The notes: generated from the sequence alone by a model not told the origin. DNA of 8,379 nt from Planctomycetota bacterium (GCA_020861125.1 JAJBSZ010000067.1:1-8379), one strand, 5' to 3'; positions 1-6,595 are shown, numbered from the stretch's first letter. Numbers and translations: made by a program.

Positions 1-707
1 ATCCCGCGGTGGCATACCTCGCCAAAAACGCCGGCCTCGACTTATTCATGTTCCATTGCGAGCACAGCAGCTTCACCCTGGAGACGCTCCACGAAACATT
101 TCTCACCGCCAATGCCCTCGGGGTGACCGGCATGCTCCGGGTACCCGGGTTGTCGCGGGAACACATCTCCCGAGCGCTGGACGCCGGGGCCGGCGGGGTC
201 ATGGTCCCTATGCTGGAAACGGCGGAACAGGCGGAGCTGCTGGTCCGCTACGCCAAATACCAGCCGCTGGGCGGCCGGGGCTTCACCGCCGGCGCGGCCC
301 ATACCGACTATGCCGGCGGTCGCCACCGGGAGGTCATGGACCGGCAAAACGCCCGGGTCATGGCCATCGCCCAGATCGAAACGGAACTGGCGGTAGACAA
401 CGCGGCGGCCATCGCCGCCGTTCCCGGCATCGACGCACTGCTTATCGGCCCGAACGATCTGTCGGTATCCCTGGGCATCCCGGGCGAGGTGACCCACCCG
501 CGGGAACTGGAAGCCATCGATACGGTCGCCGCCGCCTGCCGGAAGCACGGTAAATTCTTCAGCCTGCACGCCGGCCCGGCCCTGGCGGACCGGTTCCGGG
601 ACCGGATGGATTTCATCATGCAGGGTCTGGACAGCGACTTTCTGGTAGCCGGTTTCGCCGCTGTCCGGCACTATGCCGACGCGGCCAACACCGCTCACCG
701 GAGGTGA
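1..707 (+). CDS. HpcH/HpaI-family aldolase, 5' end cut by the window edge
   Basis: Class II, metal-dependent aldolase that cleaves or forms 2-keto-3-deoxy acids, releasing pyruvate; probably cytoplasmic. The reading frame is open from base 3 (PAV-AYLAKNAG...), so the GTG at base 9 is an internal Val codon, not the start. Counting from that Val as residue 1, the family landmarks are His19 (in CEHSSF), Arg44 (RVPG), Glu124 (QIET) and Asp150 (GPNDLS). They match E. coli HpaI His45, Arg70, Glu149 and Asp175 with a constant offset of 25-26, so only about 25 N-terminal residues lie outside the window. The position of HpaI Asp42, which pairs with the catalytic His, is His16 here, an unusual change. 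The substrate cannot be read from sequence; candidates are 2-keto-3-deoxy-glucarate, -rhamnonate or hydroxyheptanedioate types. Its TGA lies 8 bases from the convergent sulfatase stop. Confidence 0.92.
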   Translation, partial: PAVAYLAKNAGLDLFMFHCEHSSFTLETLHETFLTANALGVTGMLRVPGLSREHISRALDAGAGGVMVPMLETAEQAELLVRYAKYQPLGGRGFTAGAAHTDYAGGRHREVMDRQNARVMAIAQIETELAVDNAAAIAAVPGIDALLIGPNDLSVSLGIPGEVTHPRELEAIDTVAAACRKHGKFFSLHAGPALADRFRDRMDFIMQGLDSDFLVAGFAAVRHYADAANTAHRR

Positions 708-715
708 GGCCGCCC

Positions 716-2593
716 CTATTCGATCAAAACCTGGAGGTCCCAGCCTGCCCGCCCGCTGAGGGGGAGGTAACGCCCGTCGTCGATGCCGATTTCTTCCAGG
801 ATGATCCGGTTGAGGGTATCGTTCATGGCTCGGATCAGGTCGCCATGGCTGTCGGTGTCCAAGGCCAGGTTGTGCATTTCCTCCGGGTCCGCGTGGAGAT
901 CGTACAGTTCGATATCGTTGTACCGAAGCAGTTCTTCCATGGAACGGGGCGTGTTGTGTTCGCGCAGGGAAAAATACCTGGCGAACTTGTAGCGTCCGTC
1001 GTTGACGCAGCGGATACCGGACCGTTTGCCCAAATCCGGTTTGAGCGTTTGGATGGCGAGGCGCTTTTCGCTGGCATCGAGATCCTGGCGCCTTTTTATC
1101 GCCTGAATTTGCGTTATATAGGCCGCATCGGTGTAGGAGATCATGCCGTAGCAATACAGGCTGGCCGGCCGGACGGCGTCCGTGGCCGCCCGCTCCGGCG
1201 CCGCCAGTACGGTCGAGAAATCGTGGCCGCGGCGGTCGCCCAGCAAAAATTTTCGCCGGTCCTCGGGCAGGCCCGTCAGGCTGAGGAGGGTGGGTGCCAG
1301 GTCCAGGTGGTTGGTGAGGGCGGCGCAGCGTTTCCCGCCCGGGTAGGCCGGATGGGCCACGATCATCGGAACGTTCATCTGCTGCCGGTACACGGACGAC
1401 CCCTTGCCGTGCATGCCGTGGTAGCCTCCCAGTTCGCCATGGTCGGCGGTGAAGACGATGATGGTCCGATCTGTCAGGGACAAGCTGTCCAGTTCCTGTA
1501 GAATGGTTTCGACGTGGCGGTCGCAGTCGCGGATGGTGTTGAAGTAGTAATTCTGCAATTTCCGCCAGCGCCGGTCCTCGTCCGGGAACTGCCCGACCAG
1601 AGCCGCCCGCGCCAACTGGTACTCGAGCTGCGCCGGCGGCCGCCCGGCCTCGGTCAGCGGCTGGTGCCGGCTGGCGGGCAGCGGCACGCTGTCCCAGGTG
1701 GCCCGGTAGAGTTCGTGATCGGGCGGCTGGGCCGGATTCATGCTGATGCCGCCATGGTTCAGGCTGCCCTGCCATTGGCGCGGCTGGTCCGGTTGGTCGG
1801 TGTCGATGAACATGACGTCGTGGGGATTGACCAGATTGACAGCGAGAAACCAGGGTTTGCCCTGACGCGATAACTCCTGCCCGGCGCCGCGCAGCCAGCC
1901 GACGGTTTGTCCGGTGGTTATCGCGTCGTAGAGATAGCCGCCCTGGGACCAGCCGATGACGTCGCCGATGCCATGGTAGTCCTTGAATCCGTACCCTTCC
2001 AAAATCTTGTGGAATCTGGGGGAGGGCTGCATGCCGATATCGATGGCGCCGTCCACGATCCGCGTCTGGTCCAATTCATTGGACAGATGCCATTTCCCTT
2101 TGTAAGCGGAGTAATAGCCGGCCGCGGTCAGGAGGGAGCCGAGGGTGCCCAGGGAGGGATCGAGGTCGTGGATGACCCACGGGAGGCCCATATTGTCGAA
2201 CATGCCCGTGGTTGGCATATGCCAGCCGGTGTACAGGACCGACCGGGACGAGGTGCAGACGTTGGAACAGTTCTCGTGGCGGGTAAAGGTGGTGCCGCGG
2301 CGCATGAGTCGTTCCCGGCCCGGCACGGGAAACGGGTAGGTGTCGAAATGCCGTTCCTGGTCGGTGACGATGAGCAGGATGTTGTACCCGGCGGGCGGCC
2401 GGTCCGGCGGGAGAGGGGAGCCGGCTTCGTGTGCCGCCGCCGGCTGGAGGAGACCTGTCGGTCCGCCCAGGGCGGCGGTCACCGCCACGCCGGCCACGGT
2501 TTTCAGGAAGTCGCGCCGTCCTTCCGAGGAAATGGTTCGGCCGTCTTGGGAGGAGGGGACGGGCGGTACCGCGTGGTTGTTGTGCTGTGTCAT
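716..2593 (-). CDS. Tat-exported formylglycine-dependent sulfatase (type I family)
   Basis: A 625-residue arylsulfatase-type enzyme that hydrolyses sulfate esters, probably on a polysaccharide or glycan, in the periplasm or outside the cell. The N-terminus has a twin-arginine motif GRRDFLK (residues 25-31), a hydrophobic stretch to about residue 50 and a likely AAA cleavage site near 54. Catalytic features in order: NILLIVTDQ with metal ligand Asp78; CTSSR at 113-117, where Cys113 would be converted to formylglycine; YKGKWH around 164-169; NPHD with His258; ADHGE with Asp384/His385; and HGKGS with Lys397. Ser replaces the usual Pro in CxPxR. Length and motif order fit a complete enzyme. The ATG at 2593 has GAGGAA eight bases upstream and is the only start that keeps the Tat signal. 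The gene is monocistronic as far as visible and converges on the aldolase gene. The substrate subfamily cannot be assigned by eye. Confidence 0.95.
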   Translation of the reverse strand: MTQHNNHAVPPVPSSQDGRTISSEGRRDFLKTVAGVAVTAALGGPTGLLQPAAAHEAGSPLPPDRPPAGYNILLIVTDQERHFDTYPFPVPGRERLMRRGTTFTRHENCSNVCTSSRSVLYTGWHMPTTGMFDNMGLPWVIHDLDPSLGTLGSLLTAAGYYSAYKGKWHLSNELDQTRIVDGAIDIGMQPSPRFHKILEGYGFKDYHGIGDVIGWSQGGYLYDAITTGQTVGWLRGAGQELSRQGKPWFLAVNLVNPHDVMFIDTDQPDQPRQWQGSLNHGGISMNPAQPPDHELYRATWDSVPLPASRHQPLTEAGRPPAQLEYQLARAALVGQFPDEDRRWRKLQNYYFNTIRDCDRHVETILQELDSLSLTDRTIIVFTADHGELGGYHGMHGKGSSVYRQQMNVPMIVAHPAYPGGKRCAALTNHLDLAPTLLSLTGLPEDRRKFLLGDRRGHDFSTVLAAPERAATDAVRPASLYCYGMISYTDAAYITQIQAIKRRQDLDASEKRLAIQTLKPDLGKRSGIRCVNDGRYKFARYFSLREHNTPRSMEELLRYNDIELYDLHADPEEMHNLALDTDSHGDLIRAMNDTLNRIILEEIGIDDGRYLPLSGRAGWDLQVLIE

Positions 2594-2601
2594 GGTAAAG
2601 G

Positions 2602-2607
2602 TTCCTC
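2602..2607 (-). promoter_or_regulatory. Ribosome binding site of the sulfatase gene
   Basis: On the minus strand this reads GAGGAA, eight bases before the ATG at 2591-2593. It supports the start that retains the twin-arginine signal peptide. Confidence 0.7.
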
Positions 2608-2617
2608 GTAGGTCTTT

Positions 2618-2700
2618 CGCACCGGGAGCGGTGCGTCCTTGACCCCACCCTTACCCTCACCAGCAAGCCGCCTGCCGTCGGCCGGGGATCGGGCGATCCC
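2618..2700 (-). promoter_or_regulatory. Two hairpins in the sulfatase leader
   Basis: Two inverted repeats lie upstream of the sulfatase start. The proximal one is CGCACC (2618-2623) with GGTGCG (2630-2635), a 6-bp stem with a 6-base loop. The distal one is GGGATC (2685-2690) with GATCCC (2695-2700), a near-perfect palindrome that could be a hairpin or a dimeric repressor operator. A GATAAT box on the minus strand (2730-2735) could be a -10 element that would place both in the transcribed leader, but the -35 at proper spacing (TGGAAG) is poor. The function is inferred; only the inverted repeats are directly visible. Confidence 0.3.
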
Positions 2701-2806
2701 GTCCACGGCAGCGTGCGCCTGCCATCTCCATTATCCCCCAGCCACCGTGACGCTTCCACCAATTTCTGGATGGATTGCGATCCGCATGGATTTCGTGGTC
2801 CCTCGA

Positions 2807-2893
2807 GCACGGCGGAAAATACGGGAAAAACCGTATGACGGAAACACGGGTCGGCGGTACCATTAGGTCGATGGCGGGCCTACGGCATTATGG
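2807..2893 (+). ncRNA. Structured repeat copy A (candidate cis-regulatory or small RNA)
   Basis: First of two related elements, the other being at 6101-6191. Predicted helices: P1 ATACGG (2819-2824) with CCGTAT (2831-2836) closing a GAAAAA loop; P2 CCAT (2860-2863) with ATGG (2890-2893); and nested P3 GATG (2870-2873) with CATT (2886-2889) closing the 12-base loop GCGGGCCTACGG. Compared with copy B, each helix carries at least one compensatory change while the P1 and P3 loops are nearly unchanged. The G2870-U2889 wobble exists only if the plus strand is the RNA. The element ends 33 bases before the GGAGG ribosome binding site of a small ORF at 2938, so a leader role is possible. Short tracts such as GACGGAAACACGGGTC recall the c-di-GMP-I riboswitch, but that family's conserved core is not intact. 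Confidence 0.5.
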
Positions 2894-2937
2894 ATCTCTC
2901 CTGACAGGCCGCATGCCACAGGAAGTGGAGGCTCTGG

Positions 2938-3180
2938 ATGGACAGCGAGAAAACCGTTCTGGTTCAGCTCAAAAAGGTCGCGAATCTGCTGGACCGGTTC
3001 ATGAACGACGTACATGCAGTTCAAGGTCGACACCAAGGGCCGCCTATCCACGATCGAAGAGTTTGCCGACATTATCGTCCAATCCGGAGACAAAGGCTGG
3101 TTTTGCCGGGTAAGGTTTTCGGCATTCCATTATCCGGCAAGAACCCAGCCAGGCGGCCAGTATCGGCGGTCCTCCAGTAA
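2938..3180 (+). pseudogene. Small ORF, probably frameshifted; function unknown
   Basis: The ATG at 2938 has GGAGG (2927-2931) six bases upstream. The first 25 codons look like real protein (MDSEKTVLVQLKKVANLLDR, then FMNDV). After codon 25 the same frame turns into arginine- and proline-rich shadow-like sequence up to the stop at 3180. The next frame reads plausibly from 3014 (MQFKVDTKGRLSTIEEFADI, then IVQSGDKGWF). Dropping one base near 3013 joins the two into a continuous small protein. I infer a broken gene, or a sequencing frameshift, rather than two overlapping genes. It matches no family I recognise. It lies downstream of structured repeat copy A and upstream of the autotransporter, on the same strand. 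Confidence 0.35.
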
Positions 3181-3209
3181 GCAACGCTCGAATTCGAAAA
3201 ATTTCCACT

Positions 3210-3233
3210 GGGCGCTTCCAGACGGGAGCGCCC
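3210..3233. terminator. Strong hairpin between the small ORF and the autotransporter gene
   Basis: GGGCGCTTCC and GGGAGCGCCC pair over 10 bp, including one G-U, around an AGAC loop. The stem begins 30 bases after the stop of the small ORF at 3180. There is no U-run directly after it on the plus strand. On the minus strand five T follow after about eight bases. It may be a weak or Rho-assisted terminator, a processing site or an attenuator; only the hairpin is certain. Confidence 0.4.
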
Positions 3234-3287
3234 CGTTGCATTGTGGCTTTGTTGCCGGTGGATACCCCATTTTTTTTCGGAAATGGC

Positions 3288-3315
3288 TGGATGGTAAACG
3301 GGTTTCATTTATACT
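3288..3315 (+). promoter_or_regulatory. Possible promoter of the autotransporter gene
   Basis: TATACT at 3310-3315 matches five of six bases of the sigma-70 -10 box and lies about 40 bases before the ATG. The best -35 at 16-base spacing is TGGATG (3288-3293), a weak match. The nearest Shine-Dalgarno is AGGA (3341-3344), ten bases from the start, also weak. The gene may need an activator or be read from farther upstream. Confidence 0.25.
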
Positions 3316-3354
3316 CTATGGAGAAACTCAAGGGGATAAAAGGACGGAAACACC

Positions 3355-6099
3355 ATGGTACCACTTTTCAGCCATCGTAAAACCGCCGCATCTTTCATCA
3401 CGATCGGGCTGCTTGTTGTATGGTCGGGCGTCGCGTCGACGGCCGATTTTTCCATCGACGACTTGTACAGAAGGATCGGCGCGATCAAGGTGCAACCGGG
3501 ACCAGACTCCTCGTCCATCGCCTCGGCCCAGGCCCTGCGTGCCGAGGCTCCAGCCATGGGGATGGTCACCTCCGCCACCGTCTCGGGAAGCGGAACCGCC
3601 TTCGGCTCGCAGCTCACCCTCTTCGATTCCTTCCTGGTCGACTCCTTCGGCAATTCGCCCTACGCTAATATGTATCTGGAGAGCAGTTATTTCTCCGTTG
3701 CCGGTTCCTTTACCCTTATACCGGAGGGTTACGGGTTTTTCCAAGGCTCCAATGTTCTCTCGGTCTTGAATGGCGCCATTTTAGATACCGGTAATAGTAT
3801 TCATGGTTTGCCGGTGTCGGGTGATGGGTTGCTGGGCGGAACCGTGTTTATCGAGCTCAAGAATGGCCTCCTGAGCAACTCCACCTACTGCAATTACGGC
3901 GTCTTTACCGAAGCCGAACTGGCGATGTTCAAGGACCTCGGCTACGATATCGACCTGAAAAGCCAGTACGGTTACTCGGTGTATGGTAATGGGCAAGTCG
4001 AGGACAATACCACCGGCTTTTACGCCCGCAATGCCGCCGGCGATGGCTGGCTGGAAGGCGAGTACAACAGGAACGTCGGCGCCATCGGCCTCCACATCTA
4101 TGGAGCCGGCAACACTATTACCCAATCGGCGGACATCTTGTCCGCCGGGGCCGGATCGGCCGGTATCCGCATCGATGGCCATGACCCGACTTTGTCTACC
4201 TACGGAAACAATTCGGTCACGGTGGCGCCGGACGTCCGGGTCCATGCCCACGGCGCCGATAGCAACGGTGTCCTGGTCGCCTATGGCAAAAACCAAGTCC
4301 TGGTCAACCGGGGCGAAATCGCCGCCATGGGCGAGGGCGGCGTCGGTGTCCGCTTTGACTTCGGCACCAACGTCTTTGGCAACGAGTACCGCGGCTCCTG
4401 GAAATGGGTCGATGAAGATGGCACCACCAATTATTTGAACCTCGCTAACCAAGGGCTGGACGGGGCGCTGGTGACGCAATTCGACGTCACCGGCACGGTG
4501 GCCGGAAGCGCGGCCGCCATCTATATTGGCGATACGGCATTGGTCGAACAAATCAACATCATGAGCGGGGCCGCCCTCTACGGCGACATCATTTCCGATT
4601 GGGACAAAAACGACACGCGGCTGCAAATTCCATCAACCGACATCGACACCACCACCCTCAGTTTCGGCTGGCTGGCGGATGCCGACGGAAAGGTGACCCC
4701 GACCGCCGACAGCGATTTTTCCCTCACCTACCAAGGCAATATCCTCGGCCGCACCGGCATGAACGTCCTCTTGGCGGGCGGCACCCTGTCCTGGCAGGGC
4801 CGGATGGACATCATCGAGTATACCCAGGAGAGCGGCACCACCCTCCTGGGCATCATCGGCGAGAGCGCATCGGTGATCAGTGCCGATACCATTACTCTTG
4901 AAGCCGGCTCGTTCGTTGGGGTGACCAGCGGCAGTTTCCTGTATAGCACGGCGATGGAGGGGAACTCGATTCCGGTTCTCACTTTCGACTCGGCCAGCTT
5001 CACCAATAATGCCACGTTGGTGGATTCTGGCGGTACCGTAGCCATCGGCGCCTATGAGTATACCTACGGCGCGCCGAGCTGGCTGGACGCCAACACAGTT
5101 GGTATTCAGCTGACCGGTGCCCGCTACAATCCCCAGCGCGGCGCCACTTCCGCCACCACCGCGCCCCTGGCTCTGGCCTTGTCCAACCCGGCCGGCGACG
5201 CCGTGTTTGGCCGCAGCCGGGATCTGTTCCAGTACCGCCGCGCGGCAGGCCTGCGCCGGTATCATCCGGACCTGTGCCCACCTGAAACCTTTACCGGAAT
5301 TAATCTCTGGGCCTCGCCCACCTTTGGCCATACCAGCCGGAGCGGCGGAACAAATTACAGCGTCAGGAATTGGGGCCTCAATATCGGCATGGACAAGTGG
5401 TTCAATTCTTGCTTCTTCGCCGGCGCGGCCCTGTTGCTGGACTTCCCGGAATACCGGTCCACCGACGCCGACGTCGATGCCCACCGCGTGGCCGGCGCCC
5501 TGTACGGCGGCGTCATGCTTCCCGAAGAGGTAGAACTGGGCCTGTTCACCGCCTTCGGCAACACGCGCCACAACCAGAAGCGCCGCGTTCTGAACCAGCG
5601 CCATAGTAGCCGCTACAACGCCGAAAACTTCAGCATCGGCACGAACCTCGGCCGCACCTTCCTGTTCTCGGACAACCGCGCCTTACTCCGACCCTTCGCC
5701 TCCTACGACTTTACTCATCTCCACGTCCGGGGCCATGGCGAAAGCCTGGGTACCTATGCCTTGGACTACCGCTCCACCAGCTACGACCTCCACCGCCTGA
5801 AAGCGGGCACGGATTTTGGCTGGCTGTTTGATTCGGGCGCCTGGGTCGGCGGGGAGGTATTTTATTACGGCCTCTACGGTGACCGTGCCGCCCGGACCAC
5901 CGCGTCGTTCAGCCTCGATCCCCAGGGCAATCGATTTACCAGCCTTGGCGACCGCATGGATCGCCACAGCCTGGGTCTAGGCGTGCGGGCGGGCATGGCC
6001 CTGACCGAAAGGGCCAGCGTCAAGGCTGAATATTCCTTGATCAGCGGCAAACGGGACAAACACCATGTCGCCGACATCACTTTCGCCGTTGGTTTTTAA
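3355..6099 (+). CDS. Autotransporter (type V secretion) with large passenger
   Basis: A 914-residue surface protein. Residues 1-30 form a Sec signal peptide: basic HRK, a hydrophobic stretch ITIGLLVVW, and cleavage near ASTA/DF. The passenger spans roughly 31-640 and is rich in Gly, Ser, Thr, Asn and Asp, with short repeating beta-strand patterns (GAIGLHIYGAGNTITQ, GVLVAYGKNQVLVNRGEI, SGAALYGDIISDWD) expected of a right-handed beta-helix. Around 144-212 there is a distinct module, 'HGLPVSG...FTEAELAMFKDLGYDID...GYSVYG'. It recalls the end of some metalloprotease-like domains, but no HExxH is present. From about residue 645 to the C-terminus the sequence alternates as a 12-strand barrel would and ends in Phe (DITFAVGF), the usual BamA-recognised end. 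The passenger function is unknown: adhesin-like, or possibly a degenerate protease. The gene stands alone and is followed two bases later by structured repeat copy B. Confidence 0.9.
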   Translation: MVPLFSHRKTAASFITIGLLVVWSGVASTADFSIDDLYRRIGAIKVQPGPDSSSIASAQALRAEAPAMGMVTSATVSGSGTAFGSQLTLFDSFLVDSFGNSPYANMYLESSYFSVAGSFTLIPEGYGFFQGSNVLSVLNGAILDTGNSIHGLPVSGDGLLGGTVFIELKNGLLSNSTYCNYGVFTEAELAMFKDLGYDIDLKSQYGYSVYGNGQVEDNTTGFYARNAAGDGWLEGEYNRNVGAIGLHIYGAGNTITQSADILSAGAGSAGIRIDGHDPTLSTYGNNSVTVAPDVRVHAHGADSNGVLVAYGKNQVLVNRGEIAAMGEGGVGVRFDFGTNVFGNEYRGSWKWVDEDGTTNYLNLANQGLDGALVTQFDVTGTVAGSAAAIYIGDTALVEQINIMSGAALYGDIISDWDKNDTRLQIPSTDIDTTTLSFGWLADADGKVTPTADSDFSLTYQGNILGRTGMNVLLAGGTLSWQGRMDIIEYTQESGTTLLGIIGESASVISADTITLEAGSFVGVTSGSFLYSTAMEGNSIPVLTFDSASFTNNATLVDSGGTVAIGAYEYTYGAPSWLDANTVGIQLTGARYNPQRGATSATTAPLALALSNPAGDAVFGRSRDLFQYRRAAGLRRYHPDLCPPETFTGINLWASPTFGHTSRSGGTNYSVRNWGLNIGMDKWFNSCFFAGAALLLDFPEYRSTDADVDAHRVAGALYGGVMLPEEVELGLFTAFGNTRHNQKRRVLNQRHSSRYNAENFSIGTNLGRTFLFSDNRALLRPFASYDFTHLHVRGHGESLGTYALDYRSTSYDLHRLKAGTDFGWLFDSGAWVGGEVFYYGLYGDRAARTTASFSLDPQGNRFTSLGDRMDRHSLGLGVRAGMALTERASVKAEYSLISGKRDKHHVADITFAVGF

Positions 6100-6100
6100 T

Positions 6101-6191
6101 GCACGGCGGAAGTACGGGAAAAAACCGTGCGGCGGAAACACGGCCGGTGGTACTATTGCGCTGGTGGCAGGCCTACGGCACCATTTAGTAC
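6101..6191 (+). ncRNA. Structured repeat copy B, directly after the autotransporter stop
   Basis: Second copy of the element at 2807-2893. Hand alignment gives about 66 identical of 81 aligned bases. P1 is GTACGG (6112-6117) with CCGTGC (6125-6130) around a GAAAAAA loop. P2 is GTACTA (6150-6155) with TAGTAC (6186-6191), longer than in copy A and extendable by GGTG (6146-6149) with CACC (6196-6199) across a four-base bulge. P3 is GGTG (6163-6166) with CACC (6179-6182) around GCAGGCCTACGG. The U6113-G6129 wobble again favours the plus strand as the RNA. The element starts two bases after the autotransporter TAA. No plus-strand gene follows within the window, so it is either a 3'-UTR or stand-alone RNA, or a leader whose gene has been lost. 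Confidence 0.5.
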
Positions 6192-6314
6192 TTTTCACCT
6201 TTATTCTTATCGTCCTGTTCACCTATATCTTTTTGCAGGACTGGACTGCCGCCCATCGTCCCAATGGTTACCATTCCCGTGAGCCTCGAACCGGGTGCGG
6301 TGTTAGGATTTAAC

Positions 6315-6342
6315 ACGGCGCTGGACTAACGGCGCTGGACTA
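6315..6342 (+). repeat. Perfect tandem duplication of a 14-base unit
   Basis: ACGGCGCTGGACTA occurs twice in direct succession (6315-6328 and 6329-6342) with no mismatch. The unit length is not a multiple of three, which agrees with non-coding sequence. It looks like a recent slippage or duplication event. Confidence 0.85.
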
Positions 6343-6358
6343 TACCCGGAACGGGTAT
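6342..6358. repeat. Short perfect palindrome
   Basis: ATACCCG (6342-6348) and CGGGTAT (6352-6358) are perfect inverted copies separated by GAA. It could be a protein-binding site or a small hairpin. It shares one base with the end of the 14-base tandem repeat. No promoter or gene next to it explains a role. Confidence 0.6.
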
Positions 6359-6572
6359 CTGCAGATTGGCGGTTTTCTGGTGTGCCGCCTGGTGTTGACC
6401 GCTGCCCTGTTACCGTCATTGTGGTGGCGAAGAGGCCATCTCTACCAGCATCCCTTCCGCCTTCGTACCCAACGAAGACAAGGGCGGATTTTGTGAAGTG
6501 ATACTGACCGCCCGGTGCGGCTCAGGCGAGAACGGAAGCAGTGCTGGAGGAATCTTGTGCGGAACGCATTGT

Positions 6573-6595
6573 CCACCGACTATCAGGTCGGGTGG
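6573..6595. repeat. Hairpin in the non-coding gap
   Basis: CCACCGAC (6573-6580) pairs with GTC (6587-6589) and GGTGG (6591-6595) around a TATCAG loop, with a single bulged G at 6590. There is no T-run on either side, so it is not an intrinsic terminator. The role is unknown. Confidence 0.45.

Noticed and set aside
704..1501. 265-codon plus-strand ORF antisense to the sulfatase
   Set aside because: It mirrors codons of a gene with full catalytic motifs and has no domain or ribosome binding site of its own.
42..1775. 577-codon open frame on the minus strand running across the aldolase and the sulfatase 3' half
   Set aside because: Its composition (Arg, Gly, Pro, Ala rich) is typical of a high-GC shadow frame, and both real genes on this DNA show clear family motifs.
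3241..3280. Run of eight T at about 3271-3278 as an intrinsic terminator
   Set aside because: Only a 3-bp stem can be drawn before it. The strong hairpin at 3210-3233 is almost 40 bases upstream of the T-run.
3781..4626. 281-codon minus-strand ORF antisense to the autotransporter passenger
   Set aside because: It is the complement of repetitive Gly/Asp codons, and no start signal or family features are present.
4633..5604. 323-codon minus-strand ORF antisense to the autotransporter
   Set aside because: It is a shadow of a gene with a signal peptide and barrel. The protein is low-complexity Gly/Ala/Val with no motif.
2807..6191. The two repeats as integron attC sites flanking an autotransporter cassette
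   Set aside because: Position just after a stop codon and direct orientation fit, but there are no RYYYAAC and GTTRRRY core sites at the ends and no overall single-hairpin symmetry.
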